A stretch of 64,000 nt of DNA from Cordilura impudica. Lineage: Eukaryota; Arthropoda; Insecta; Diptera; Scathophagidae. The notes below the pieces were generated by a model. It saw nothing but the letters and a program-made list of their open reading frames with translations, was not told the origin of the DNA and made no database searches. This document shows positions 45,604 through 56,548 of the stretch, one piece after another. The stretch lies in assembly GCA_963682025.1 (NCBI GenBank), contig OY821520.1, positions 132,861,319 through 132,925,318 of the forward strand, read 5' to 3'. Position numbers and translations under genes: made by a program. Numbering within the stretch: position 1 is the first letter of the stretch; the number at the start of each line of letters is the position of its first letter.

Positions 45604-46961
45604 TTTCTTTTTAGGAACGTAGGAGCACAAAGTTGCCTCATTTCTGAAGGCAAAGTTGGTGGAATTTATTTGCCTGAAATAATAATATTTGCTTGTCAAT
45701 TTAATTTTATTTTTGCATAGTCAGTATATCATGCACGCATTTCTTTTTTTGTGTAAAATTAAACTTACCTGTCTTTATGTGGCTGCATATTTGCTGGTAA
45801 AAATCTTTTGTTCTTTCTTACTGTTCCAACTAGAGTTAAATTCCACGAGTTAAGTTTTCAAGCCAGTTGTAAGGATGTAAAAAAGTTATCTGTAGTAACA
45901 TTTCTTCCGGAGTTTTTATATGGGCTAACAAGATCTAAAACTATTCTTTCCCCTATATTTGTTTGACGCTCGCCTTCTGTTGGTTTACCTGTATATAACT
46001 GACCTTGTAAGGGGTAGGAATTAGTTGCGTCACAAGCCCAATATATTTTTATTCCGTACTTCTCAGGCTTAGACGGCATGTACTGTGTGAAGCGCGTTCG
46101 TCCACGATAACCATATAGCTGCTCGTCAACAGTTATACATTCGCCTGGCTTATAATTTCTACGTAAATTGTCATTAAGCATTGCCCAAATATCTCGAATG
46201 GCTGCAGCTTTATCAGTTGCGACACGTGAAGTACGAGTGGCATCGTTGTCAAATCTGATGACATGCAACATCATTCTAAATCTATCAAGAGGCATTGCAG
46301 CTCGAATCAGTGGTAGATGAATAGGTTTCCATAATTCTGACAAATGCTCCTTATTAGATTTGTGCACTCCACAAAAAATTAAAATTCCAAAAAAAGCGTC
46401 TAGTTCTTCTTCTGTAAATGGTTGGAATATTTTTTTTTTTGGCCGGTCGGTCACGTTTGGAAACTTTTGTGTCATGTTAAGATTGTAATAATCAATAATT
46501 GTTTTTCTTTTTCGGTTTGTTTCGCATGAAAATATGTCACACATTTCGGTCGACAAAAAGCTTTTAATTATTTGCTGTGCTGTTAAAATATTGCCGCTAC
46601 GCTGACGTAAAATGTTTCGGTTTATTGGTTGCGATTCAGTAAAATGTTTAAGATCCCAAACAGTGCCATCTTTACCACAGAGTTCATTGTTTGGCTCTTC
46701 TTCCTCACTATCATCTGAATCATATGAATTCTCAGCAGCCTCAATGCATCCCACCTGCTCAGCATCTGAACCTTCCGATGCTGCCTCGTTAGCTGGTGGA
46801 ATGTATTCATCGTCGATATCAGATGGTGAAAATTCGTCTTCATCACTTTCACATTCACACAACATCTCACGAATTTGAGTTGACGAAAATCTATTAGAAC
46901 GTGTTCTTATATTTTGATCCATTTTGCGAAATAAAAAATGCACTTTTAAAAAACTAGGCAC
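45604..46961 (-). pseudogene. piggyBac transposase, truncated
   Basis: The 367-residue frame (46961-45858) begins MPSFLKVHFL; Met-14 (MDQNIRTRSNRFSS) is an equally likely start. It has an acidic N-terminal region (residues 35-95), then the DDE_Tnp_1_7 core: FTEEELDAFFGILIFCGVHK, PLDRFRMMLHVIRFD, ECITVDEQLYGYRGR (D279), KIYWACDATNSYPLQG (D311) and RNVTTDNFFTSLQLA (D358). A TGA at 45858-45860 interrupts an otherwise continuous frame (KLNSWNLTLVGTVRKNKRFL). A predicted 95-nt intron then leads to INSTNFAFRNEATLCSYVPK, where a HINE-like repeat cuts the gene. The GVDxxDQ region with the last catalytic Asp was not found. It is inactive. Confidence 0.92.
45674..45768 (-). other. predicted intron in piggyBac transposase
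   Basis: Minus strand: GACAG then GTAAGTTT as donor, ATTATTTCAG as acceptor, 95 nt. Splicing gives HKDRQINSTNFAFRNEATL, which restores the piggyBac-like TL-SYVPKK block in frame. Reading straight through ends at TAA, four bases into the intron. Confidence 0.8.
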
Positions 46962-47316
46962 CTTTACTTGGTGAAAAATTATTTCGAATGAAACTCTTCA
47001 TGCAAAATCAATGTCAAAATGTCAATAAAAACTGCGGAGATGTGCGTATCTCATATGCGCAACAAAAGAAAATACGTAGTGTTTGCTCATTCATTATGCG
47101 GGGAATCACATAATAAGATTTTTATTTTTTTGCTTCAGATTTAAAAATATATTTAAAAGGGAATCCCATATTGAGTAAAATTCTAATACTATATCATTAA
47201 CCATCGATTTTTTGTACAATACAAGACAAAAAATTACATTTCTCATACAATTTGCATGAAGGTACCCAGGTACCTATCCACCCTATAGAAGGTGTTTTTT
47301 TCCACACACATAAGGG
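46962..47316 (-). other. piggyBac 5' untranslated end
   Basis: Leader between the terminal CCCTTATGT and the start codon. Contains GGTACCCAGGTACC at 47261-47274, mirrored at the other end of the element. A promoter is expected here, but no TATA-like element stands out from the AT background. Confidence 0.6.
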
Positions 47317-47320
47317 TTAA

Positions 47321-47830
47321 AAAGCTACCTTTTCTGAAAAAAGTTAATTTTCTTAAAAAATTACATATTCTTAAAAAATTTAATTTTCTTAAAATAGTAC
47401 ATATCCTAAAAAAAAATTCCCTTCTTCATTAAAGCTCCTTATCTTAAAAAGTCCTTTTCGTAAGAAGGTACCTATTGTAAAAAAGGAAACTTTATTAAAA
47501 AAGTATCTTTTCTAGAGAAATTACAATTTTCTTAAAAAAGTACTCTGTGTTGAAAAAGTGCCTTCTCTTGAAAAATGTATCAAAAAAGGTACCCTGTGTT
47601 AAAAATTACATTTTATTAAAAAATAACAGTTTCTTAAAAGGGTGTATTTATAGAAATAAGATTTTGTTGTAAACGTATACCTTTTCTTAAAAAAGTGCTT
47701 CTTATCAATTAAGAACATATTCTTAAAAAAGTATCTGTTCCTCAAGAAGATCCATATCTTAAAAAGTACATATTCCTAAAAAAAACTATATTTCTTAGAT
47801 AAGAACATTTTCTTAAAAAAATATTTTCTT
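47321..47830. repeat. GTAC array, right part
   Basis: Degenerate units such as TTCTTAAAAAAGTAC and AAAAGGTACC with frequent CTTAAAA spacers. It continues the array cut by the piggyBac at 39216. Confidence 0.7.
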
Positions 47831-49309
47831 CAATTTCTAAGATACGGCAGGGTTAATTGTAAGTATTTTCTGAAAATCCATATCCATGCAACGAATAAAA
47901 ATTTTTTGCCAGGCGGGATTCCTAAGAAAATACCGACATGTCTATAACCAGTATTTTGCACTTTTTGCGAGATGTTACAAATAAGATTTGATTTTGAAAT
48001 TTAACTTTCATATAAGAACGATAATAGAAAATTATACACAACATATAAAAAAGAACGAAATAATAAAGCGTAAACATTTTTCAAATATGATTTCAATATT
48101 AAATTGCCGGTTTCGAATTGTTTTTGAAATATTTTAGGCCTTACATAAACTTGCTGTAAATTCAGAAAAAAACGGAATTTTCGACATTCTTATACACAAT
48201 GCTATTGCGATATTAAACGGTGTGAATATCTCGGATATTTCATAGAGCATAAATCATGCCATTGAATTCTCTGTATTCAGCTGAGCATTGGCCCCTGCTA
48301 ATCAAATTATAAAAATTGTTTTTTTTCGCAAATCTAAAATGTTAATGTTTTTATATTTCATGTTAATTTTTAACAAAAAACCATTTAAATACCAAACTTT
48401 GATATCGAATTAACTGTGAAGAAAATATATTAATTTGAAATAAGACGAACACATTTATAGACTTAAACTAAATTTGGGAGTGCTGTATGATGATTAGTTT
48501 CTTTACTCCAAACATTAATAAACAAAATATCTTACACCTTTATTAGCATTTAAAATTTGCTTGAAAGAAGTGGCATTTAATTCTAATTCACAAAAAGAAA
48601 CTTTACTTAAAAAAAATATTTTCACACAATAAGAGGTGAACATTAAACATGATTTGGCATTTGGGCAGGTTAAGCGAAAAAACAAAACGCAAAAATAACA
48701 AAGAAAAGTTATTTGCTATTTAAAGCTTATTAAATATATAAATACTAACATATAAATATATAAAAATATTTTAAATGCCACATTAAGATTTGAAGTATAA
48801 ACAATTTTATGCTAAATTTAGCATAATTTATAGTAAATTTAATAGTGTTTTTAAGATGATATGCAAACTACAATAAACAAATCAATGTCGAAGTTTAATA
48901 TTGTTGAGATGTAATATACATTAATCATTACAATTTGCTGTATTCAGCCAAAAATTTCTACAAAAAAAAAAAAAATAAAAAAAAAAAATAAAGAAAAATT
49001 TCCACACACCTGGTTCAATATTATATTGTCCAGCAAACATTTACTAAGTCCCCAGAGATCTTGTTTTGCTTATGCAGACCTAACAGGATCCTTCTAAGTG
49101 AAGGTCTCTGAAAACTAAGATACCAGTTACGCTAGAGAATCCTAAGGGGATGTAGCGGTTCCTTCAGCTCAGCAACCTTTTAGTGACGACTCACCCATGA
49201 CTGCAAGCTAGTTGAGGTTTTTGAGGCTCAAGAATAAGCAAAATGGACTACAGCCGTTCAAAATATCTAAGCGGTGGTGACATTTAGAGACCGTAGGGTG
49301 AAGACCCAC
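47831..49309. other. no recognisable gene
   Basis: AT-rich. 49010-49290 is less AT-rich, has stops in all frames and has no motif that I know; it may be part of another dispersed repeat. Confidence 0.45.
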
Positions 49310-49775
49310 ATATACAAACCAAAATTGGGAAAAATCTGTGCAATATTTTGTTATTTGATAGATTTAGTGAAGATCGGTAATCAGCTTCATATAGGGGCAA
49401 TGACAGGGATTATTTTTGGACTACTGATAAATGGATGCAGTAAACTTATACAAACCCAATCTGACTGAGATCTTTATAATATTTTGGTTGTTATGGCAAT
49501 TTAAGTCAATCTCATAGGGGTCATTTGAATGGGAACTAGGTCTGAACATGAAGCAATTTTCACCGATTTCAACAGCAGTCATCTTATGGTCGATTAAGGC
49601 TAATATGCTAAATTTCATCAAAATATATTCATTCTTGCGAAGTGTAGTTTGATTACATGGACACACAGATAGACAGACAGATGGATAGATATCAGTATAT
49701 CGACCCTGAGTCGAATGGTGTAATAAAAGATGGGTCTTGGTCAAATATTTTTGGTAGTTACAAACATCATCAAAT
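49310..49775 (-). mobile_element. HINE-like repeat, both ends missing
   Basis: Central blocks from TATACAAACCAAAATTGGG to TTTTTGGTAGTTACAAAC. The microsatellite has mutated to AGAC/AGAT units. Old copy. Confidence 0.75.
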
Positions 49776-49839
49776 GACCTCCTGAATTCGTATATCATAA
49801 CCATTTTTCCCCATTGCATACCGTTTTCGCGGAACGTCC

Positions 49840-49878
49840 CACAGTGTGAGATTTAGTCAATCTAGCATCTCAAAATTA
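49840..49878 (+). repeat. Transib left terminal repeat, RSS-like
   Basis: Heptamer CACAGTG (49840-49846), 23-nt spacer, then TCAAAATTA (49870-49878) as nonamer-like block. CACAGTG is identical to the consensus RAG recombination-signal heptamer. Confidence 0.85.
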
Positions 49879-50418
49879 ATTTTTATATGAAGTTTTAGAG
49901 ATATCAACTTGAAATTTGGCGCGATCGTTAAGGAGATTATAAGCTTCAATATGGTGAAAGATAACTAGTTCCAACTAGTGTCAAAGGGGACTAGTTCCGA
50001 ACTATCCTCAAAAACACTAGTTGGTGACAATTTTTTTTTTTACACATTTATATTAAAAATTTCTTCTTTTTTTCTCTTCTAACTAAAACCTGTCGATATA
50101 TTGATATAAGTACCCACATACAACCATTTCAAGTTTCGAACTTTAGTTTTCGATGATTCTTTGCAAATGAGAAAAATAAAAAGTTAATGTTGTTTATGTT
50201 AAATTTATTGATATCTAAAACATAATAAAGAGGAAAAACTAAAAAATTCAACGAAAGTTCTTAAAAGAATGGAAAATATTCAAAATAAGATATCAATCAA
50301 AAACCAAAATTAAGAAATTATATACAAATTATACAAAAGTAAAAAGCGAAAAGTAGAAATAAAAAAAAAAGAAATTTATATAAAAATAAAAATTCCAGAG
50401 AGTTGCAAGCAAAGTTTT

Positions 50419-52424
50419 TTATGTTAAATCATCAAATTCATCATTTAGTTGGGTGTCAGACAAAAGTGCAATGACCTCAAAAGATATAGTAGAACGCTTG
50501 GTTTTTGGGGGCAAACGTAAACTTGCAATCAAAGGGTCTGACGTGATAAGCAACCTATGCAATAAATCTATGTTGGTGTCAACTTGGGACGTTTTTCTTG
50601 TGAACAGTTCGCGATACTGTCTCGACTCTTTGTTGCGTGCTTCTTGCGCTTCTTCAGAAAAGTTTCCTATGGGAAGAATGCATGAAGAAAAGATAGCTCC
50701 TCCATGAAACAATATTTTGTGGAGAGTTACTGGCATAATACCAAGGATATGAACTCAAATAAAGCTCTCTTGTTTCTGACGTAAAATTTTGGAACGCATC
50801 TATATTGATAAAATAGCCGATGTTTATGCAAATAAGTATTACTCCAAACCGCTTGATCAGATCGACATTTATGCCTGTGATATCCGATGTCTTTTCTGCT
50901 TCTTTGAAAAATATTCTGGCCGTATTGCCATCATTTGTGTTTCCTGTTTTCTGTTTCGGCATATCCGCAAGACGACCCATTTCGTTCCTAAACCTGTCTT
51001 GTATTTTTTTCTTCCTTCTTGCAACGCTCTCCTTATTTTCATCGCCTGATACGTACCATTTTTCTATTTCCAATCTGTAAGAAATGTACAACAAGCACTC
51101 CATAAAGCTTATGTAGGCATGTAGAGGTGAAAGACCAACAGCAAACATATTTTCATCGATTTCGCGCTGAGATAAGGCATTCATGTCGTTCATAGTTTTT
51201 GGAGTTGAACCACATATATAGCACGCTTGCGATGACGTGTAATTTGAAAGAGCGGTGCACACTTTGCCGTCAATCATACATAGAATTAAATTGGCTTTAA
51301 CCGTGAAGCTCAAAGCTAGTTGGTTTCAAAACAGAAATTTGCTGCCGAATATGCTCCACTTCCGCTTTAATGACATCACGCGTCTCTTTCGTGAAAATAA
51401 ATTTGATCGGTCTACAATATCTTGTCGAAGACGCAGCTGGATTTTGCCAAAAAATATGTTTCCTTCCTTCAGCTCCAGAGTTAAGTTGAAGAGGCACCAT
51501 CGAAAGAGAAAACATGCTTTCGTCTGACATGTTGTCATCCGAAAATTTTTGCTTGTAACGGTTCTGTTCAGCTCCATCGCATCCCCATTTTATTATTATG
51601 CTTAATTCATCCTGAATGGCAGGGAACGACTTAAAAACCTCATATTGTGCATCTATTAATCTTTTCACCGTGTGGTCTATTATGGATTGCAAATTGATTT
51701 CGGCATATGTTTCAGTAACAGTAACAAGGCTTGGGTAGCACAATAATTTTGATTGCTTAACGAGGTCATAGCATGGATACAATTTCGGACTGTATGGTAT
51801 CGTATGCAATCGTATTCCACGGTATTGCTCAGTTGATAAATTTTCGTCTACGATCATGGCCAGTGCTTGATCTGGTGTAAGACTTTTCTTTTCAATAATG
51901 CTTACCCTTGCTCTTTTTATAGCTGTACCTCTCGAAGGGGATGCAGCCGATAACTCTTTGACAATGTTTGCTGAGTCTCTTTTTCCACAGGATCTCAGAT
52001 GCATTGCGGTAGCCATAGTTAATAGTTCCGAAGCTACATTTGATACTAACTCTTTGCATTTCCGTTTTTGTGTACTCGAAGCACTTTCAGCAAACTCTTT
52101 TTCTCGCCTTCCGCGTTGCGGTATTTGTTTTGAAGTTGATGGTGCGTGATCAAGAGCAAAATCAACAGCAGAAATTTTTGAACTTAGCCAAATAGCATTG
52201 TCATGCATAAATCTTGCTTTATCACGGTGAAATTTGCTCAATCGCGATTGAAATAGGAAGCAAAGCTTTTTGATACGATCTTTAATTTTGATATCGTCAA
52301 CATCTGGCCCAAAAATTGATATAACGTGCTTTTCGACCGCTTCTGTTTTTTCGCTTTTCACCCTGCTCAACCAAATCCAAAGTAGCTCCTCTCGCGATAT
52401 TTCACTCATACTAAAAAAAGGCAA
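50419..52424 (-). pseudogene. Transib transposase (RAG1-like), two frameshifts
   Basis: First frame (52424-51297, 375 codons, starting MPFFSMSEIS; Met-6 is an alternative): N-terminal region, SLTPDQALAMIVDENLSTEQ, then KWGCDGAEQNRYKQKF with candidate catalytic D283 (codon 51576-51578), and SMVPLQL. A frameshift near 51300 leads to LILCMIDGKVCTAL (second Asp, 51269-51271) and CYIC (zinc pair). Next come GLSPLHAYISFMECLL, GNTNDGNTARIFF and DITGINVDLIKRFGVIL. A second shift near 50738 leads to PVTLHKILFHGG (His pair spaced as in RAG1 HKxLxH) and GNFSEEAQEARNK with the candidate Glu (50653-50655). The stop is at 50419. The mapping to RAG1 D600, D708, E962 and C727/C730/H937/H942 is a by-eye motif alignment. 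All key residues are present. Confidence 0.92.
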
Positions 52425-52898
52425 AAAATGGGCAGGATTTTATTTTTGAAATTTGTTTTGGGCACATTAACAAAGATTCTGCTGGCATTCCCATCACGAA
52501 ACTCCGTGGGACTTGGAAGTTCTAGTCTATCAAAGATTTGAAAGCTTTAAAATTTATCTTACCTTTTAGCTGGTTATAAAACAATTTTTTCAAAATACTT
52601 GAGTGCAAAAATAATAATTGTATAAAGCAAAAATTTTAAGTTTAAATAATAACCTTTAATACAAAAAATATTTTAGGCCAAAAAAAACCAGTCACAACTT
52701 CGACCTGATCACTCAAACTTTTGTGATCAATGCAAGCTTGCAAATCAATTTTTGCATGCTATGCAATTGCACGTGTTTGATAGCTGTTATCACGCCAATA
52801 ACATTTTTTTATTCTCTTTTGTGTTTGTTTTCGTAACAATTGGGGTCTCTTCTCACGTAGAAAAAAACATGAGCGAGTTACGAAAACATTTTTTTTTT

Positions 52899-52937
52899 GA
52901 ATTTCGAGATGCCAAATTGATTAAATCTCACAGTGTG
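52899..52937 (-). repeat. Transib right terminal repeat, RSS-like
   Basis: On the minus strand: heptamer CACACTG, 23-nt spacer, TCGAAATTC. It differs from the left heptamer by one base; the spacer is the same length as on the left. Confidence 0.85.
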
Positions 52938-52942
52938 CGTCC

Positions 52943-53449
52943 GCCCTACGCCTTTTGTTATCTTATAGTCTTTTGTTTGTCATAACTCAAGAACGACTAT
53001 TCCGATTTATCTGAAATACATATAGAAAAATTAAGAATTACCATTCCGTTCATCTATTTTTATGCCATTTCTCTACATAATCAACAGTTTCGCAGATATA
53101 AATAAATTTATGAAAAAAAAATATTTTTTTGCCTAAAAAATTTCATTTTTTGTTTTTAAAAGTCTTGGAAAATCCAAAAATAGAAAATAATTTCAACGCT
53201 TAAAGCTACATAGTTTATGAACAAAATGAGACATAGCTGATGAAAATCGATGAACGCGTTCGCTTCTATTCACAATTAAGTGAAGGTATCTAATTTTAAC
53301 AAAAATATTGTTTTTTTGTTTTACTGAATTTCGATAATATTTATTATAAATTATTTATTATTAACACGTAAAATTTAAAAATTGTGGTTATTATGTAATA
53401 AATTGTAACAGCAATATATTAGTATATTTAAATATAATAAATGCAGCTT
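52943..53449. other. no recognisable gene
   Basis: AT-rich flank of the Transib; no motif seen. Confidence 0.5.
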
Positions 53450-53640
53450 ATAATAAAGTAGTTTTATCTGGTACTTGCTTTCCTCTTGTACCCTGAATTA
53501 GAAGTTTCTCGTAACAAGGACCAGCAGTAATCTGCGAACATGCTAGCATTGCACTTCTCTGAAAATCTCTACTTGAACATAGCAATGTCTTGATGAAACG
53601 TTCCCCGTGTTCTTCCGAAACTGCTCCTAAATACATTCGT
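53450..53640 (-). pseudogene. C-terminal scrap of unnamed arthropod repeat protein
   Basis: The minus strand reads YLGAVSEEHGERF, then after a one-base shift HQDIAMFK, a stop, RFSEKCNASMFADYCWSLL and ending YKRKASTR. From memory, an SEEHGERFHQDI...MxADYCW layout ends a multicopy arthropod protein of unknown function. The N-terminal fragment at 4146-4388 may belong to the same family. One shift and one stop within 60 codons mark it as dead. Confidence 0.4.
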
Positions 53641-53670
53641 CATATGTATGTCAAATAAAATAAAATTAAA

Positions 53671-54424
53671 CAAGTAGGAAAATTATAGTCGGTCTAGACC
53701 GACTATACTATACCCTATACCATGCGTTTAGAGACACTACCTCTCAGGCCCAACTAACTGGATATAGAAAATAAGCATTAACCAAATTTTACTGGGATTT
53801 TTTATTAATTTTTCCGGCTGCAGATATGAAAAAGTTCATATCGGATGCTATATCTATATGAGGACTAGGCCCAAAAATGGACCGATCCTGACCATGTTTT
53901 GTAAAGTCTCTTGTGTTTTGCAAAAATATATACAAACAAAATTTTAGAGGAATCAGTGCAATATTTTTATTTTTTGATAGATTTAAGTGAAGATCGGGAA
54001 GCAGCTCTATATGGGGCCTATGACTAAGAGTTGTCCAATAGGGATCATTTTTGGACTACTGATTAATGGATGTAATATATATATACAAACCCAATTTGGC
54101 TAAGATTTGCGTGATAATTTGGATCTTATGGCAATATATGTTGATTTCATAGGGGTCATTTGTACAGGGGCTAGGTCTGAACATAGACCGATTCTCACCA
54201 ATTTCAATAGCGTTCATCCCATGGCCGATGAAAGATCAAATACCAAATTTCATCAAAATAGACACACAGACGGACGGACGGACGGACATCGTTAAATCGA
54301 ATCAGATAGTGATTCTGATTCGATCGGTATAATTAAAGATGGGTGTAGGTCAAATATTTTTGGTTGTTACAAACAGCAGCACAAAGTCATTATACCCAAA
54401 CCACATAGTGGTATAGGGTATAAA
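53671..54424 (-). mobile_element. HINE-like repeat, full length
   Basis: Perfect palindrome, TTAAATCGAATCAGATAGTG subgroup, GGAC microsatellite near 54274-54290. The stretch before the microsatellite is shortened (ATAGACACACAG), so about 50 bases are deleted. Confidence 0.92.
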
Positions 54425-54425
54425 A

Positions 54426-54479
54426 ATCCCACTCAAATTTGGTTTATGTTTATTTTCTATGTCGAGTTAGTTGGGCCTA
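54426..54479 (+). mobile_element. HINE-like repeat fragment, left of insertion
   Basis: TCCCACTCAAATTTGG to TTGGGCCTA. Its continuation lies at 57892-57967. The two parts are split by the TA-flanked element 54480-57891. Confidence 0.8.
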
Positions 54480-55173
54480 CACACAGAAAAAGAATTTGTT
54501 GGAAATAGGTTACCATAAAAAATAATTATTTATTTATCCAGATATATTATTGTAATTCAAATATATTTGAAAATAAAATAGATTTTCTTTATAAAATACC
54601 TCTTAACCATAATTCTAATAAAATGAAAATAGATACAACAGCAAAATAAGTTCCTTTCACCAATGAAAGTTTTTATGCAAGTTGTTAAAATAATTCAATT
54701 GGGGCAACTCAACTAAAGCCAGTATAACATGTATTAACTCTAAATATTGGTGATAACAATAAAATATTCCATCATAATGAAATATTTTAAACTAAAAATG
54801 AATTTACAGTCATTGTTACAAATTTTATGTTAATATGATAGAAACAAATTTGTATTTATAACAATTTTTTGGTTACAATAAAGTGGGAAACTAAATTTTA
54901 AACTATTTGGTATTTACAACCGAAAGGAAATCAAATTCAGTTATTAATATCATCAAATATAAAAAAAATGTTAAACCTAACCGAATTTTCGAATTAATAT
55001 GTCATTTTTGAAAAAATAAGACAGCAGATAAAAAAATTTAAATTAAACAAAAATATAAAATAAAATTTTTGTTAATTTTAAATTATGTTTAATCGTGTAC
55101 ATAAGAATGGATTGTAGCATAATAAAGAACATTAATCGATTGGGTAAGTGGTCATTATTTTTTTTTGTTGTGT

Positions 55174-55942
55174 TTTTATACCCTATACCACTATGTGGTT
55201 TGGGTATAATGACTTTGTGCTGCTGTTTGTAACAACCAAAAATATTTGACCTAGACCCATCTTTAATTATACCGATCGAATCAGAATCACTTTCTGAGTT
55301 GATTTAACAATGTCCGTCCGTCCGTCCGTCCGTCCGTCCGTCTGTGTGTCCATGTAAAGCTTGTAATCAAACTGCAGGTCGCAAATATGAATATATTTTG
55401 ATGAAATTTGGTATATAAGCTTTTATCGGCCATGGGATGAACGCTATTGAAATTGGTGAGAATCCGTCCATGTTCAGACCTAGCCCCCATACAAATTACC
55501 CATATGAAATCAACATAAATTGCCATAAGATCCAAATTGTCATATAGATCTTACTCAAATTGGGTTTGTATGCGTTCATTACATCCACTAGTGAGTAGTC
55601 CAAAAATGATCCCTTTGACCCCATATAGAGCTGTTCCCGATCTTCACTTAAATCTATTAAAAAACAAAAATATTGCACTGATTCTTCTCAAATTTTGTTT
55701 GTACATATTTTTGCAAAATACAAGAGACTTTACCAAACATGATCAGGATCGGTCCATTTTTGGACCTAGTCCCTTTATACTTTTTCATATCTGCAGCCAA
55801 AAAAATTAATAAAAATCCCACTCAAATTTGGGTTTTGCTTATTTTCAATGTCCAGTTAGTTGGGCCTAAGAGATAGGGTTTCTAAACGCATGGTATAGGG
55901 TATCGTATAGTCGGTCTAGACCGACTATAATTTTCTTACTTG
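55174..55942 (+). mobile_element. HINE-like repeat, full length
   Basis: Both termini, perfect palindrome and the longest pure microsatellite in the window (seven GTCC units, 55314-55341). Younger subgroup. Confidence 0.93.
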
Positions 55943-56548
55943 TTATTTTTGTAAAAATTATTTTATGCAAAGTTAGTTAAAATTCAAAATAAGCCTTTCC
56001 AAATTTTGTTGCATTCTATTAGAAGTAAGATCGTCAAGGAATAGTTTTCATAAAGCAGCAAGTAAAAACACAACAATAATGGTCGTAAATTTTTCATTCT
56101 ATACGAAATCTTACTATTTTAGGTAAATTTGCGACAATGCATAGATAAACTGCTATTTTTTAACATCAAATTCAAATTGCTTTTACCCAATTTTATTAAA
56201 CTATCTTTGGCCATTAAGTTGGTATTTGGGGGACAACAAAGCAAAATGTTAAATAACCTTGAAAATAAATTTAAAGCCAACAACAAACTGTCTGGCCATA
56301 TTGTTTAGCATTGGCAAATTGATCACAGTTAATGGGAAACGTATGCAACTATCTCTGCAACTACTTCAACTGAATAATGGCGTTTACCTTCATACACACT
56401 CCAAACGATTTTCAAGCAAAATGAAACAGACGAGATAAAAGCCTTTCGGTGACGGGGACAGGATCGTACATTCTAACCGTATTTGTCTACAGTAAAACGG
56501 TCATCTTACTTGGATCCGAACATGGTGTGCGGCCTTATTTTTACTATA

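Larger units (their letters stand above)
39216..47316 (-). mobile_element. piggyBac element expanded by nested insertions
   Basis: TTAA at 39212-39215 and 47317-47320. The ends begin CCCTTGTGT and (minus strand) CCCTTATGT. GGTACCCAGGTACC lies 45 nt inside the left end (39261-39274) and 42 nt inside the right end (47261-47274). Both flanks are the same GTAC array, which shows that they were once adjacent. Inside are a transposase, a LINE, a second piggyBac remnant, three HINE-like copies and a LINE fragment. The 3' third of the transposase gene is missing. Confidence 0.75.
49840..52937 (-). mobile_element. complete Transib (RAG1-like) transposon
   Basis: 3098 bp. The left end reads CACAGTGTGAGATTTAGTC and the right end, on the minus strand, CACACTGTGAGATTTAATC. 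The repeats stay alike for about 39 bases with six differences. The 5 bases outside each end are identical: CGTCC at 49835-49839 and 52938-52942, the 5-bp GC-rich duplication known for Transib. The transposase fills the middle on the minus strand. Two frameshifts and no internal stop otherwise make this a young element. Confidence 0.93.
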
